A DNA stretch of 41,825 bases from Acetofilamentum sp. (GTDB lineage: Bacteria > Bacteroidota > Bacteroidia > Bacteroidales > DTU049), in assembly GCA_020720525.1 (NCBI GenBank), contig DYON01000002.1, positions 1-41,825 of the forward strand. The letters are read 5' to 3'. How positions within the stretch are numbered: the first letter of the stretch is position 1; each line of letters starts with the position of its first letter. A model generated the notes under the pieces. The model worked only from the letters and a program-made list of their open reading frames with translations. It ran no database searches and was not told where the DNA came from. A program made the position numbers and the translations under genes. This document shows positions 8,393-18,931 of this stretch, piece after piece.

Positions 8393-11300
8393 TTGGTGAA
8401 AGGATATTTTTATTTCCCGGTAGTAACAACACTTGCCATTATTGCGGCTCAGGTGATAACACCTGTATCGCACCACAAGCGAATGCGCAACATGCCTGTC
8501 AACTCTTTTGTTACTGTTCCCGTCGATACTCCTCCGCCAGGCGACTCTCTCCCCTATCCTTTCGGCGATGACCCATCGTATTCGCCCCAAGGCAACAGCA
8601 ATGCATTGTTTCTGAACGACCCCAAAAATATTTCGGACACAGTAATCTACGACCCCGAAACTGGCGAGTACATTTTTCAGCGTAAAGTTGGATTGTTCGA
8701 CTACAGACCATCTTTTAGCATGAATCGCGACGAATATTTTCAATACGACTTCGATAAGGCTGTTCGCGATTATTGGAAAGAACGCGCCGATGCCTCGGGA
8801 AGCAGAAGCAACACCAATGGGCTTCACATCAATATACCAAGGCTTGGCAACGAAGGAATTTTTGGGTCGAACACCATCGACATCCGACCATCAGGAACAG
8901 CCGAGCTTATTTTTGGAATTAATGCTAATAGGCGCGACGACCCAGCTCTCAACGTGAAACAACGCCGCACAGCCAATTTCGATTTTCAAGAAAAAATTCA
9001 GATGAATGTTCAAGCTAAAATTGGCGATAAAGTCGATTTTGGCGTCAAATACAATACAGAGTCTTCGTTCGAGTTCGAAAACAAAATGAAACTCCAATAC
9101 GAAGGCAAAGAAGATGAAATTATTAAAAGCATTGAGGCCGGCGATGTTACGTTGCCTCTCAACAGTACTCTAATAAACGGAAGTCAAAGTCTCTTTGGCA
9201 TCAAAACAAAACTCCAGTTTGGGAAAGTTACTGTCACAAGCGTTGTTTCGCAACAAAAAGGACAAACCTCTAATATTACTGTTACTGGCGGTGCTCAAAC
9301 CAGCGATTATGAGCTTTATGCCGATGCATACGAGGAGAAAAAGCACTATTTGGTTTCGCAATATTTCAAAAACAACTACAACAGTTGGCTCGAAAACATG
9401 CCTGTGATTGGTTCGCCCATCAACATTACCAAAATGGAAGTGTGGGTTACCAACATTGGCCCAGCAACTCAAGAAAACAGAAATATTGTGGCCATGATGG
9501 ATTTGGGCGAGCAGAATCCTTACAATACCAATGTTACTGGTTATCCAACATCACTTGCACAATTTCCCGATAACGAATCGAACGATCTTCTCGATATTGT
9601 TGATGTTGGAAGCATTAGAAATATCAACTCTGTAAACGCTTACCTCAACGGACTTGGGTTTGCAGGAGGTGTCGATTACGAAAAAATCGAGAATGCACGC
9701 CTTCTTACTCCAACCGAATACACCTACAACTCAAAACTCGGTTTCATTTCGCTCAATAGTACCCTCAACGACGATCAGGTACTTGCCGTAGCATTTCAAT
9801 ATACGGTGCTTGGCAACGACAGCGTGTTTCAGGTAGGTGAATTTTCGACTGGTGGCATTTCTGCGCCTAACTGTTTGATGGTAAAACTCATCAAAAGCAC
9901 AGCGCAAAATACCAAAATTCCACTTTGGGGCTTGATGATGAAAAACGTGTACGCCATAGGTGGTTATCAAGTCAATCCCGAAGACTTTCGGCTCGATGTT
10001 TTGTACAAAAGCGATGCACTTGGTGTTCCAGCTGGCTATTTGCTCGAAGGCAACCTACAAGGAATTCCGCTTATCAGAGTGCTCAATATGGACAATCTGA
10101 ATGCAAACGGCGATCCCGAACCCGATGGAGTGTTCGACTTTATCGACAATGCTGCTACCAATGGTGGAACCATTAACTCCAAAAATGGACGCATTTTCTT
10201 TCCATTTCTCGAACCTTTTGGAAATGACTTGCGAAACGAAATTGGCGATCAGACACTTGCCGATAAATATTGCTACGATTCGCTTTATACAATGACCAAA
10301 ACTGGGGCAAGGCAATATCCAAACAAAAATCGTTTCACCATTGCCGGTCGTTTTAAATCGTCGGTTGGAAACGAAATTTCGCTCAATGCCATGAACATTC
10401 CACAAGGAAGTGTAAAAGTAACCGCTGGAGGAATTTTGCTCACCGAAAACGTCGATTATACAGTCGATTATACACTTGGTCGTCTCAAAATAATCAACGA
10501 AGGAATTTTAAATTCTGGAGCTCCAATCAATATCAGTCTCGAAAGCAATTCGTTGTTTAGTATTCAAACGAAAACATTTTTAGGAACTCATATCGATTAC
10601 GAAGTCAATCGCAATTTATTGGTGGGAGCTACAATTCTCAACCTAACCGAGCGCCCGTTTACCTACAAAGTAAACATTGGAGAGGAGCCAATTTCTAATA
10701 CTATGTGGGGGCTTAATGTTTCGTATCAAACCGAATCGCGATTGCTTACCAAAGCGGTTGATGCATTGCCATTTATAGAAACTAAAGCCATTTCGAAAGT
10801 TAATATCGATGCCGAAGTAGCAAATCTAATTCCTGGCCACGCCCGAGCAATTGGGAAAACAGGAACTGCCTATATCGACGACTTCGAGGGAAGTAAATCG
10901 TCAATCGACATCAAAAATGTGGGAACTTGGTTTATTTCGTCAATTCCGCAAGGGCAAAGTGCTCTGTTTCCAGAAGCATCGAACGATACCAGCCTTGCAA
11001 GCGGATTCAACCGCGCAAAACTTGCATGGTACGTTATCGACCCATTGTTTTTTAGAAACAACAACTTGACTCCCGAACATATTAGGAACGATATGGCAAT
11101 GCGATTGAATAATTATATGCGAGAAGTTCTCGAAACAGAAGTTTTTCCCTACAAACAAAATGCTAGCAATATTGTAACTAATATTGCTGTTCTCGACCTT
11201 GCTTACTATCCTGCCGAAAAAGGTCCATACAACTACGACGTCGATCCAACCGCCATTTCAGCAGGTATCGATACAGATGGAAACCTCAACGACCCAGCTT

Positions 11301-14300
11301 CGCGTTGGGCGGGTATAATGCGAAAAGTAGAAACCCCCGATTTCGAAGAAACCAATGTGGAATACATCGAGTTTTGGGTAATGGATCCTTTTATTTACAA
11401 CCCTTCGCATTCTGGTGGTAAGCTCATTTTCGACATTGGAGATATATCAGAAGATGTTTTACGCGACCATCGCAAAAGTTACGAAAATGGTTTACCAACA
11501 TCGGCAACAATCGAAAACGTAGATACAACTCAATGGGGTCGCGTTCCTTTGCTTCAATCTTTGGTAAACTCGTTCGACAACGACCCAACTTCGAGAGAAT
11601 ACCAAGACGTTGGACTTGACGGGCTTTCCGATGCCGACGAAAGCACCTACTTTTACAATTCGTATGTAAATGCGGTAGGAACTGTTTTTGGCACTGGTTC
11701 TGGTGCTTATGCAAAAGCAGTTGAAGATCCTTCAATCGACAACTTCCATTATTTTCGTGGAACCGACTACGACCAAGACGAACTCGACATATTGGAGCGT
11801 TACAAAAAATACAATGGTGTTGATGGCAACAGCCCAACAAGCGAGCAATCAACCGAAGCATATCCAACATCTTCAACCACTTTGCCAAACGTAGAAGATA
11901 TCAACCGCGACAATACACTCAACGAATCGGAACGCTATTTTCAATACGAAATAGACCTCGATCCTGCAAACATGGTGGTTGGCGAAAACTACATTACCGA
12001 TGTATTTACTGCTTCGCCTCGCTTGGCCGACGGCACTACCGGTTCGGTAAAATGGTATCAGTTCAAAATCCCCATCAAAGATCCCGATTTTGTGGTTGGT
12101 GGAATTCAAGATTTCAAATCGATTCGCTTTATTAGGGTTTTGCTCAAAGATTTTTCGGAACCTGTGGTTTTGCGCTTCGCCACATTGGAACTTGCGCGCA
12201 GCCAATGGAGAAAATACGACAACGCATTGCTTTACCCAGGAGAATACATCCCAGCCGACGACCAGAATGGAACATCGTTCGATATTTCGGCAGTAAATGT
12301 AGAAGAAAACGGAAGTCGAACTCCTATTCCCTACGTTCTACCTCCTGGCATTGAGCGAGAAGTTGGCTATGGTTCCACAACCATGTACGAAATGAACGAG
12401 CAATCGTTGGTTTTGAAAGCCTGTGACCTTATCGATGGCGATGCTCGCGCTGTTTATAAAACATGTGATTTCGATATTCGTTTGTACAAGCGTCTTAAAA
12501 TGTTTGTTCACTCCGAACTTACACAACCCGATTTGTATTCGCTCACCGATGGCGAAGTGTCGCTCTTTGTTCGTCTTGGAACCGACTTCACCAACAATTT
12601 CTACGAATACGAAATTCCTTTGCACCCAACCCCTTTGAATGTAAGTGCGCAAGACCCCAACTTACGTCAGTTGATTTGGGCCGATTCGCTCGATTTAGAA
12701 CTCTCGAAACTAACCGACCTCAAAAAAGCACGCAATATTGCAATGCGTCTCGAAAACTCTACGGTAAATTTGATGACACCATACTATCAGTACGATGGCG
12801 AAAACAAAATGACCATCATGGGTATTCCAAACCTGAGCGATGTGCGTACCATCATGATTGGTGTGCGTAATCCAAAACGAAGTCCGCTAAACCTTTCCGA
12901 CGACGGAATGTCCAAATGTTTCGAGGTGTGGGTAAATGAATTGCGCCTCTCCGATTTCGACGAAGATGGTGGATGGGCTGCCACAACGCGAGTTACAGCC
13001 GACCTTGCCGACCTCGGAAACATTGCCTTGGTTGGTAATGTTTCTACTGCTGGATTTGGTAGCATCGAAAAGAAAGTTTCGGAACGACAAAAAGACAATA
13101 TCATGTCGTACGATTTTGCCACAAATCTTGAATTGGGTAAATTTCTTCCCGAAAAAACCAGTCTAAAAATCCCCATGCACTTCGACATCAGCGAATCGTT
13201 CAGCAATCCGCAATACAACCCACTCAACCCCGACCTTTATTTGCGCGACGACCTCGAAACCTACACCACACAGTCCGAAAAAGATTCAATCATTAATATT
13301 GTTCAAGACTACACCCGACGCAAAAGTCTCAACTTCGTAAATATTCGCAAAGAAAAATCGGCAGGAAGCACAAAATCGCATCTTTACGATATTTCCAATT
13401 TTGATTTCACTTATGCCTACAACGAGGTTTTCCAACGCAATATAGAAATTGAATACAACCTCAAGAAAAACTACCGTGGTGCTTTGGGGTACAATTTTTC
13501 AAATACTCCCAAAAATTACCAGCCTTTCAAAAAGGTAAAATTGCTCCAGAAAAAAGCATTCAAGCTTATTGGCGATTTCAACTTCTATTTGCTTCCCAAG
13601 TCGCTTTCGTTCCGAACCGACCTCGATCGTGGCTACGAAGAAAACCTGTGGCGCAACAAAACCGATGCACTGATTCTGATTGAACCTTCCTATTTGAAAA
13701 CATTCAATTGGAACCGTACCTACTCGATGAAATTTGATTTGACCAAAAGCATCAAAGTCGATTTCAACGCCATGGCAAATGCAAGAGTAGATGAACCTGC
13801 TGGAAAAATTGACAACGCCGACAGTGAATATCAGGCTAAAATGGATTCGATTTGGCAAAACATTAAAAGCATGGGGCGCATCACCAATTACAATCAATCG
13901 CTGAAAGTAAATTATGCGCTCCCAATCAACAAACTGCCAATGCTCAATTGGATAAGCTCTTCGGTGCAATATTCAGGCGATTACAAATGGATTGCTGCAC
14001 CTTTATATAAAGACTCTCTTGGCAATTATACAGAGCATCCGTATGGAAACACCATTGAGAACAACCGTTCTATTTCTATCAACACCAACGGCAACATGGT
14101 GAATTTGTACAACAAGATTCCATATCTCAAGAAATTGAATCAGAAAACGACCAAGCCAACTGCCAACAATCGCAGAACTTTACCAACCGACTCGACTGAC
14201 GCAGAAAGCAAAGACACAACAGCACTATTTAAAAAAATAGCCGACAATTTGCTGAAGTTTGTAATGATGACAAAAAACGTTTCACTGGCTTACACTATTG

Positions 14301-15613
14301 CCGAAGGCTCGTTTATTCCAGGCTATAAAGGCGGAATTGACATTCTTGGAATGTCCCTAAAAAAGCAAGCTCCTGGCTGGGGATTTGTGTTTGGCGACCA
14401 ACGAGATATTCGTCCATTTCTCGTTCAAAACGATTTATTGAGCAAAGATTCGCTGCTAAACAATGCGTTCGCAACTCGACGAAACGAAAATCTCAATGCA
14501 CGTGTATCACTCGAACCTTCAAACAACATGAAGATTGAGATTACAGCCATGCGAAACTACACAGCCAATCACAGCGAATACTTCAAATACGACGAAGCAA
14601 ACAACAACTTCCGCAGCTACTCGGCGGTCGATAATGGCAGCTTCAGTATGTCTATTATCACTTGGAAAACAGCCTTTATTACAGATTATGAAGACTATTC
14701 CAATCAGACTTTTGAGGAATTCAAAAACATTAGACCAACAATTGCAGCTCAAGTAGCACAAGGCAGCGGCAATTGGGATGGAACCTATTTTACCGACACT
14801 ATTACGGGAATGCAATATCCAACAGGCTATGGTCCCACTTCGCAAGAAGTTCTGATACCATCGTTCTTATCGGCATACACAGGAGCCAATCCAGCCAAAT
14901 ACATACGCAATACATTTCCTAAAATTCCTCTACCAAACTGGCGACTCACATACAACGGTTTAACCGAAATTTCTTGGTTCAAAAAACGCTTCAAATCGGC
15001 TACCGTTTCGCATGCTTACCGCTCTACATACAACATTGGCGGCTACACATCGAATGTTCTCTTCTCCGATGCCGATGCCGACGGATTCACTTTTGTGAAA
15101 GATGCCATGAACAACTTCTTGCCGCGCTACGAAATTGCACAAGTAAGCATCACCGAGCAATTCAGCCCGCTTATTAATATTGATCTTACTTGGAAAAACA
15201 GTTTGATTAGCAAAATTGAATACAAGAAATCGAGAAACCTCTCAATGAGTTTTGCCAACAACCAGCTCACCGAAGTTATTTCAGGCGAAATAACCCTTGG
15301 TCTTGGATACAGAATTAAAGATGTTGAATTCGAAATTTCGAACAAGCCATTCAAAAGCGATTTGAGCTTAAAAGCCGATTTCTCTATCAGAAACAACAAA
15401 ACCGTTTTGAGAAAAATTGTCGAAAATGTAGATCAAATAAGCGCTGGGCAGAAAATTATTTCGGTGAATATTTCTGCCGAATACATGCTCAGCCAGAAGT
15501 TTACGATAAGGGCTTTCTTCGACAAAGTAATCAACAACCCCTATATTTCGTCGCAATTTCTCAACAGCAACACCAATGCAGGTATAAGTCTTCGCTTTTC
15601 GTTGGCACAATAA
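8393..15613 (+). CDS. sprA: SprA/Sov, outer-membrane translocon protein of the type IX secretion system
   Basis: 2406-aa exported protein between ruvA and gcvH; SprA-like segments (LNVKQRRTANFDFQEKIQMNVQAKIGDKVDFGVKYNTESSFEFENKMKLQYEGKEDEIIKSIEAGDVTLPL, ARAIGKTGTAYIDDFEGSKSSIDI). Initiation appears non-ATG (TTG 8393 or GTG 8396). Confidence 0.94.
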   Translation: MVKGYFYFPVVTTLAIIAAQVITPVSHHKRMRNMPVNSFVTVPVDTPPPGDSLPYPFGDDPSYSPQGNSNALFLNDPKNISDTVIYDPETGEYIFQRKVGLFDYRPSFSMNRDEYFQYDFDKAVRDYWKERADASGSRSNTNGLHINIPRLGNEGIFGSNTIDIRPSGTAELIFGINANRRDDPALNVKQRRTANFDFQEKIQMNVQAKIGDKVDFGVKYNTESSFEFENKMKLQYEGKEDEIIKSIEAGDVTLPLNSTLINGSQSLFGIKTKLQFGKVTVTSVVSQQKGQTSNITVTGGAQTSDYELYADAYEEKKHYLVSQYFKNNYNSWLENMPVIGSPINITKMEVWVTNIGPATQENRNIVAMMDLGEQNPYNTNVTGYPTSLAQFPDNESNDLLDIVDVGSIRNINSVNAYLNGLGFAGGVDYEKIENARLLTPTEYTYNSKLGFISLNSTLNDDQVLAVAFQYTVLGNDSVFQVGEFSTGGISAPNCLMVKLIKSTAQNTKIPLWGLMMKNVYAIGGYQVNPEDFRLDVLYKSDALGVPAGYLLEGNLQGIPLIRVLNMDNLNANGDPEPDGVFDFIDNAATNGGTINSKNGRIFFPFLEPFGNDLRNEIGDQTLADKYCYDSLYTMTKTGARQYPNKNRFTIAGRFKSSVGNEISLNAMNIPQGSVKVTAGGILLTENVDYTVDYTLGRLKIINEGILNSGAPINISLESNSLFSIQTKTFLGTHIDYEVNRNLLVGATILNLTERPFTYKVNIGEEPISNTMWGLNVSYQTESRLLTKAVDALPFIETKAISKVNIDAEVANLIPGHARAIGKTGTAYIDDFEGSKSSIDIKNVGTWFISSIPQGQSALFPEASNDTSLASGFNRAKLAWYVIDPLFFRNNNLTPEHIRNDMAMRLNNYMREVLETEVFPYKQNASNIVTNIAVLDLAYYPAEKGPYNYDVDPTAISAGIDTDGNLNDPASRWAGIMRKVETPDFEETNVEYIEFWVMDPFIYNPSHSGGKLIFDIGDISEDVLRDHRKSYENGLPTSATIENVDTTQWGRVPLLQSLVNSFDNDPTSREYQDVGLDGLSDADESTYFYNSYVNAVGTVFGTGSGAYAKAVEDPSIDNFHYFRGTDYDQDELDILERYKKYNGVDGNSPTSEQSTEAYPTSSTTLPNVEDINRDNTLNESERYFQYEIDLDPANMVVGENYITDVFTASPRLADGTTGSVKWYQFKIPIKDPDFVVGGIQDFKSIRFIRVLLKDFSEPVVLRFATLELARSQWRKYDNALLYPGEYIPADDQNGTSFDISAVNVEENGSRTPIPYVLPPGIEREVGYGSTTMYEMNEQSLVLKACDLIDGDARAVYKTCDFDIRLYKRLKMFVHSELTQPDLYSLTDGEVSLFVRLGTDFTNNFYEYEIPLHPTPLNVSAQDPNLRQLIWADSLDLELSKLTDLKKARNIAMRLENSTVNLMTPYYQYDGENKMTIMGIPNLSDVRTIMIGVRNPKRSPLNLSDDGMSKCFEVWVNELRLSDFDEDGGWAATTRVTADLADLGNIALVGNVSTAGFGSIEKKVSERQKDNIMSYDFATNLELGKFLPEKTSLKIPMHFDISESFSNPQYNPLNPDLYLRDDLETYTTQSEKDSIINIVQDYTRRKSLNFVNIRKEKSAGSTKSHLYDISNFDFTYAYNEVFQRNIEIEYNLKKNYRGALGYNFSNTPKNYQPFKKVKLLQKKAFKLIGDFNFYLLPKSLSFRTDLDRGYEENLWRNKTDALILIEPSYLKTFNWNRTYSMKFDLTKSIKVDFNAMANARVDEPAGKIDNADSEYQAKMDSIWQNIKSMGRITNYNQSLKVNYALPINKLPMLNWISSSVQYSGDYKWIAAPLYKDSLGNYTEHPYGNTIENNRSISINTNGNMVNLYNKIPYLKKLNQKTTKPTANNRRTLPTDSTDAESKDTTALFKKIADNLLKFVMMTKNVSLAYTIAEGSFIPGYKGGIDILGMSLKKQAPGWGFVFGDQRDIRPFLVQNDLLSKDSLLNNAFATRRNENLNARVSLEPSNNMKIEITAMRNYTANHSEYFKYDEANNNFRSYSAVDNGSFSMSIITWKTAFITDYEDYSNQTFEEFKNIRPTIAAQVAQGSGNWDGTYFTDTITGMQYPTGYGPTSQEVLIPSFLSAYTGANPAKYIRNTFPKIPLPNWRLTYNGLTEISWFKKRFKSATVSHAYRSTYNIGGYTSNVLFSDADADGFTFVKDAMNNFLPRYEIAQVSITEQFSPLINIDLTWKNSLISKIEYKKSRNLSMSFANNQLTEVISGEITLGLGYRIKDVEFEISNKPFKSDLSLKADFSIRNNKTVLRKIVENVDQISAGQKIISVNISAEYMLSQKFTIRAFFDKVINNPYISSQFLNSNTNAGISLRFSLAQ

Positions 15614-15649
15614 TTTTTACGACATGCTTTGTAGAATCAAAAAATAATG

Positions 15650-15657
15650 TAATTTTG
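15650..15657 (+). promoter_or_regulatory. Putative promoter (TTTG 15628-15631 / TAATTTTG 15650-15657) upstream of gcvH
   Basis: TAnnTTTG match with TTTG 18 nt upstream; 20 nt before ATG 15678. Confidence 0.6.
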
Positions 15658-15677
15658 GACTTCTAAAATGAACAAAA

Positions 15678-16058
15678 ATGAAAATTCCTGAAGATTTGCT
15701 CTACACCAAAGATCACGAATGGTTACGCATTGAAGGTGATACTGCATTTATTGGCGTTACCGACTTTGCTCAGTCTGAATTGGGCGATGTTGTTTTTATT
15801 GAAGTTGAAACAGTGGGTGAAGTTCTTGAGCAAGAAGAAGCTTTAGGCACCATTGAAGCAGTAAAAACTGTTAGCGATGTGTTTATGCCTGTTGCGGGCG
15901 AAGTTCTCGAGTTCAACGAATTGGTGAAAGATACTCCCGACCTCGTAAATAAAGACCCATACGGCGATGGCTGGATTGTGAAAATTAAAATTACCGAACC
16001 AGCTCAGCTGAGCGAACTGATGAATGCCGAAAATTACAAAGCTCAAACTGGGCATTAA
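15678..16058 (+). CDS. gcvH: Glycine cleavage system H protein
   Basis: MKIPEDLLYTKDHEWLRIEGDTAFIGVTDFAQSELGDVVFIE...; lipoyl-lysine region ALGTIEAVKTVSDVFMPVAGEV. Confidence 0.95.
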   Translation: MKIPEDLLYTKDHEWLRIEGDTAFIGVTDFAQSELGDVVFIEVETVGEVLEQEEALGTIEAVKTVSDVFMPVAGEVLEFNELVKDTPDLVNKDPYGDGWIVKIKITEPAQLSELMNAENYKAQTGH

Positions 16059-16188
16059 TAGTTTGTCTTTTAGCAGTTTTTTATGTGTTTTCCACCTTTA
16101 ACTTGCTGGATTACGCCTTTTTCTGATATGCGCTTTGTGAATAAACCATTTTTCCGCATCTTTGATTAAATTTTTAAACTTCAAAACC

Positions 16189-16872
16189 ATGGAAATTAAA
16201 AAAAATCCCAAATACGATTTGGAACCACGCAAAGGTCTTTTCCTTGAATTGGGCTTGGTGTTTGCCCTTGCTCTTGTTCTCACAAGTTTTGAGTGGAAAA
16301 AAACTGAAGGTGGCGAAAACGACTGGGATCAACTTCAAGTAGTTGACATTCCAGAAGAAATGGTAGAAATTACCCGTGCTGAAGAGCCAGAACCTCCAAA
16401 ACCAGAACCACAAACCACCTTACTCGACATCGTTGACGATGATGTAGATGTTCAAGACGACCTCGATATTAATGCCGAAGACGATCAAGACAGCGAAGTG
16501 GGCAATTTTGTTGCTCCCGTTCAAGACGACGACGAGCCAGTAATTGTTGAAGCCGAGATTTTTACCATTGTTGAAGAGCAACCCGAATTTCCTGGTGGCG
16601 AAGAATCGCTGATGAAATTTTTGCAGAGCAATGTTAAATACCCACAATTGGCAAAAGAAAGCAACATTCAAGGAACAGTATATGTTCAGTTTGTTGTGGA
16701 ACCAAGCGGAAGCGTTTCTACCGTAAAAGTACTTCGCGGTATTGGTGGTGGTTGCGACGAAGAAGCTGTAAGAGTTGTGAAAAACATGCCTTCTTGGAAG
16801 CCTGGCAAACAGAGAGGAAAATCTGTTCGGGTTTACTTCAATCTTCCTATCAAATTTATCCTTCAAGGATAA
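16189..16872 (+). CDS. TonB-family energy transducer (acidic linker)
   Basis: Cytoplasmic N-terminus plus TM (PRKGLFLELGLVFALALVLTSFEW), Pro/acidic linker, C-terminal TonB domain (FPGGEESLMKFLQSNVKYPQLAKESNIQGTVYVQFVVEPSGSVSTVKVLRGIGGGCDEEAVRVVKNMPSWKPGKQ). Start placed at internal ATG 16189. Confidence 0.88.
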   Translation: MEIKKNPKYDLEPRKGLFLELGLVFALALVLTSFEWKKTEGGENDWDQLQVVDIPEEMVEITRAEEPEPPKPEPQTTLLDIVDDDVDVQDDLDINAEDDQDSEVGNFVAPVQDDDEPVIVEAEIFTIVEEQPEFPGGEESLMKFLQSNVKYPQLAKESNIQGTVYVQFVVEPSGSVSTVKVLRGIGGGCDEEAVRVVKNMPSWKPGKQRGKSVRVYFNLPIKFILQG

Positions 16873-16893
16873 AAAATTGATAACGACTTTCTG

Positions 16894-16918
16894 AAAACCG
16901 GCTTTTGCCGGTTTTTTT
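16894..16918 (+). terminator. Rho-independent terminator after the first TonB-family gene
   Basis: AAAACCGGC-TTTT-GCCGGTTTTTTT. Confidence 0.85.
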
Positions 16919-17018
16919 ATTGCCTATAACTTCCTCAAACATCACTTTCGCTTATCTGTTCTTGTGCTTAAATGTAAGTATTTATAAATTAGCTTATTAA
17001 TCTAAATACCCAACCAAC

Positions 17019-17696
17019 ATGGAAACCAAGAAAAAAAATTCAAAGAACATGGAAAAATTCAAAACGCTCTTTTTCCAAACAGGTCTTCTCGTTTCGCTAT
17101 TTGTTGTTCTTGCAGCATTCGAATGGAAAAAATACGACAACAACGATAGCAATTTGTACCAAACGACGTTTGTTCCCATCGACGACGAAATAGCACCAAT
17201 AACAAAGGAAGAACCTATCAAGACCAAAGTAATTCAAACAACAACTATTCTCGACATCAAAAATGATGATGTAGTTGTAACCGACACTTTGGTATTCGAT
17301 ACCAATCCCAGTATAAATCAGGTCGTTGTTACACACATCAATAAAGACACCACTGAGCCAGTGATTATTGATCCAGCACCAGTACTAATTGCTCCAATTA
17401 TGCCCGAATTTCCTGGTGGAACCGAAGCTCTTTACACCTTTCTGGCTGAAAACATCAAATACCCACAAGTGGCACGAGAAAGCCATATTCAAGGAATTGT
17501 TTTTGTAACCTTTGTGATTGAACAAGATGGAACAGTGTCGAATGCAACTATTCTAAGAGGCATAGGTGGTGGTTGCGACAACGAAGCAGTGCGCGTTGTT
17601 GAAAAAATGCCCAAGTGGAGCCCTGGAAAAAACAGTCTTGGCCGTCCAATTCGAGTTCAAATGAATCTTCCAGTGAAATTTGTTTTACAAAGCTAA
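17019..17696 (+). CDS. TonB-family energy transducer, tandem paralog
   Basis: Same architecture as 16189..16872: TM LFFQTGLLVSLFVVLAAFEWKKY; C-terminus FPGGTEALYTFLAENIKYPQVARESHIQGIVFVTFVIEQDGTVSNATILRGIGGGCDNEAVRVVEKMPKWSPGKN. Confidence 0.88.
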   Translation: METKKKNSKNMEKFKTLFFQTGLLVSLFVVLAAFEWKKYDNNDSNLYQTTFVPIDDEIAPITKEEPIKTKVIQTTTILDIKNDDVVVTDTLVFDTNPSINQVVVTHINKDTTEPVIIDPAPVLIAPIMPEFPGGTEALYTFLAENIKYPQVARESHIQGIVFVTFVIEQDGTVSNATILRGIGGGCDNEAVRVVEKMPKWSPGKNSLGRPIRVQMNLPVKFVLQS

Positions 17697-17697
17697 T

Positions 17698-18927
17698 CTA
17701 CACTTCCACAATACGAAAGAGCTTATCGCCACGCCGAACAACTCGATCGACCTTAAAAGCAAACAATCGGCCTTTTGGCGCAAATGGTTCCACTCCCTTG
17801 TCGAGATGAATTTCATCAATTATACCTTCGTACAAGCCTGTTGAAGAACCAGTAATAGTTATTTTGGTACCAGGCAACACTTTGTCGGTTTCGGCTTTTG
17901 CTTCTGCTACTCCTAAATTTGAAAAATAGTTGGTTATTTTACCAATAAACTCACGACGTTCTGTTGCCGAGCTACCATGTTTGGTGCTCCATTCGCCTAT
18001 TTTTTTGCCCATGTAGTAGCCTTCCCAAAAACCACGGTTATACACCTTTTCTAATCGCGACATCCAGTTTTCGACCATTTTTTCAGAAAAAGTGGCGTTA
18101 GCTACTGCTTGCACAGCTTCGGAATACACCTTCACAACAGCACTTACATATTCGGGTGGACGACCACGTCCTTCAATTTTAAGAATAGAAACGCCTGCAT
18201 CGATGAGTTTATCGACAAAACCAACTGTGCATAAATCTTTGGGCGACATAATATACTTGTTGTCAACCACAAGTTCTACTCCACCTTCGAGGTCGGTTAC
18301 TCGATAGGGTCTGCGGCAAATCTGTGTACACGCACCTCGGTTGGCACTGCTGTTGGTATTATCGAGACTCAGATAGCACTTTCCGCTCACAGCCATACAT
18401 AGCGCACCGTGTGCAAACGCTTCGAGACGAACGAGCTGACCAGCTGGTCCGCAAATATTCTTTTCGCCTATCGCAATTGAAAGATTTTTCACCTGCTCCA
18501 AATTCATTTCGCGCGAAAGAACCATCACATCGGCCCATCGAGAAAAGAAGCGAACTGCCTCGATATTGGTAATATTCGATTGTGTTGAAAGATGAACATT
18601 AAGACCAAGTTCGCGCGCCTTTTCGAGAACAGCTATATCGGTTGCAATTACTGCATCAATGCCACTTTGTGCGGCAACCGACAATAGCGAATTAACTTCT
18701 TCGAGTTCGTTGTCGAAAATAACAGTGTTAAGAGCCAGCCAAGCTTTCGCTCCATAGTTGCGGCAAAATTTTACAATCTGCGATAAATCGTCGGCTTGAA
18801 AATTGACTGCCGAGCCCGATCGCATATTGAGTTTTCCAACGCCAAAATAAACAGAGTCGGCACCACTCTCAAGAGCTGCATGCAACGATTCAAACGACCC
18901 CACTGGAGCAGTAATTTCAACTTTCAT
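17698..18927 (-). CDS. U32 family peptidase-like protein (TrhP/YegQ-like)
   Basis: MKVEITAPVGSFESLHAALESGADSVYFGVGKLNMRS..., ICGPAGQLVRLEAFAHGALCMAVSGKCYLSLDNTNSSANRGACTQICRRPY (U32 Cys-rich signature). Start set at ATG 18927. Confidence 0.9.
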   Translation of the reverse strand: MKVEITAPVGSFESLHAALESGADSVYFGVGKLNMRSGSAVNFQADDLSQIVKFCRNYGAKAWLALNTVIFDNELEEVNSLLSVAAQSGIDAVIATDIAVLEKARELGLNVHLSTQSNITNIEAVRFFSRWADVMVLSREMNLEQVKNLSIAIGEKNICGPAGQLVRLEAFAHGALCMAVSGKCYLSLDNTNSSANRGACTQICRRPYRVTDLEGGVELVVDNKYIMSPKDLCTVGFVDKLIDAGVSILKIEGRGRPPEYVSAVVKVYSEAVQAVANATFSEKMVENWMSRLEKVYNRGFWEGYYMGKKIGEWSTKHGSSATERREFIGKITNYFSNLGVAEAKAETDKVLPGTKITITGSSTGLYEGIIDEIHLDKGVEPFAPKGRLFAFKVDRVVRRGDKLFRIVEV

Positions 18928-18931
18928 ATCA

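Noticed and set aside
8363-15610. Numerous antisense and alternate-frame ORFs of 60-160 aa within sprA (e.g. 11424..11888, 13499..13969)
   Set aside because: All lie inside the continuous 2406-aa sprA frame; no start context or family resemblance.
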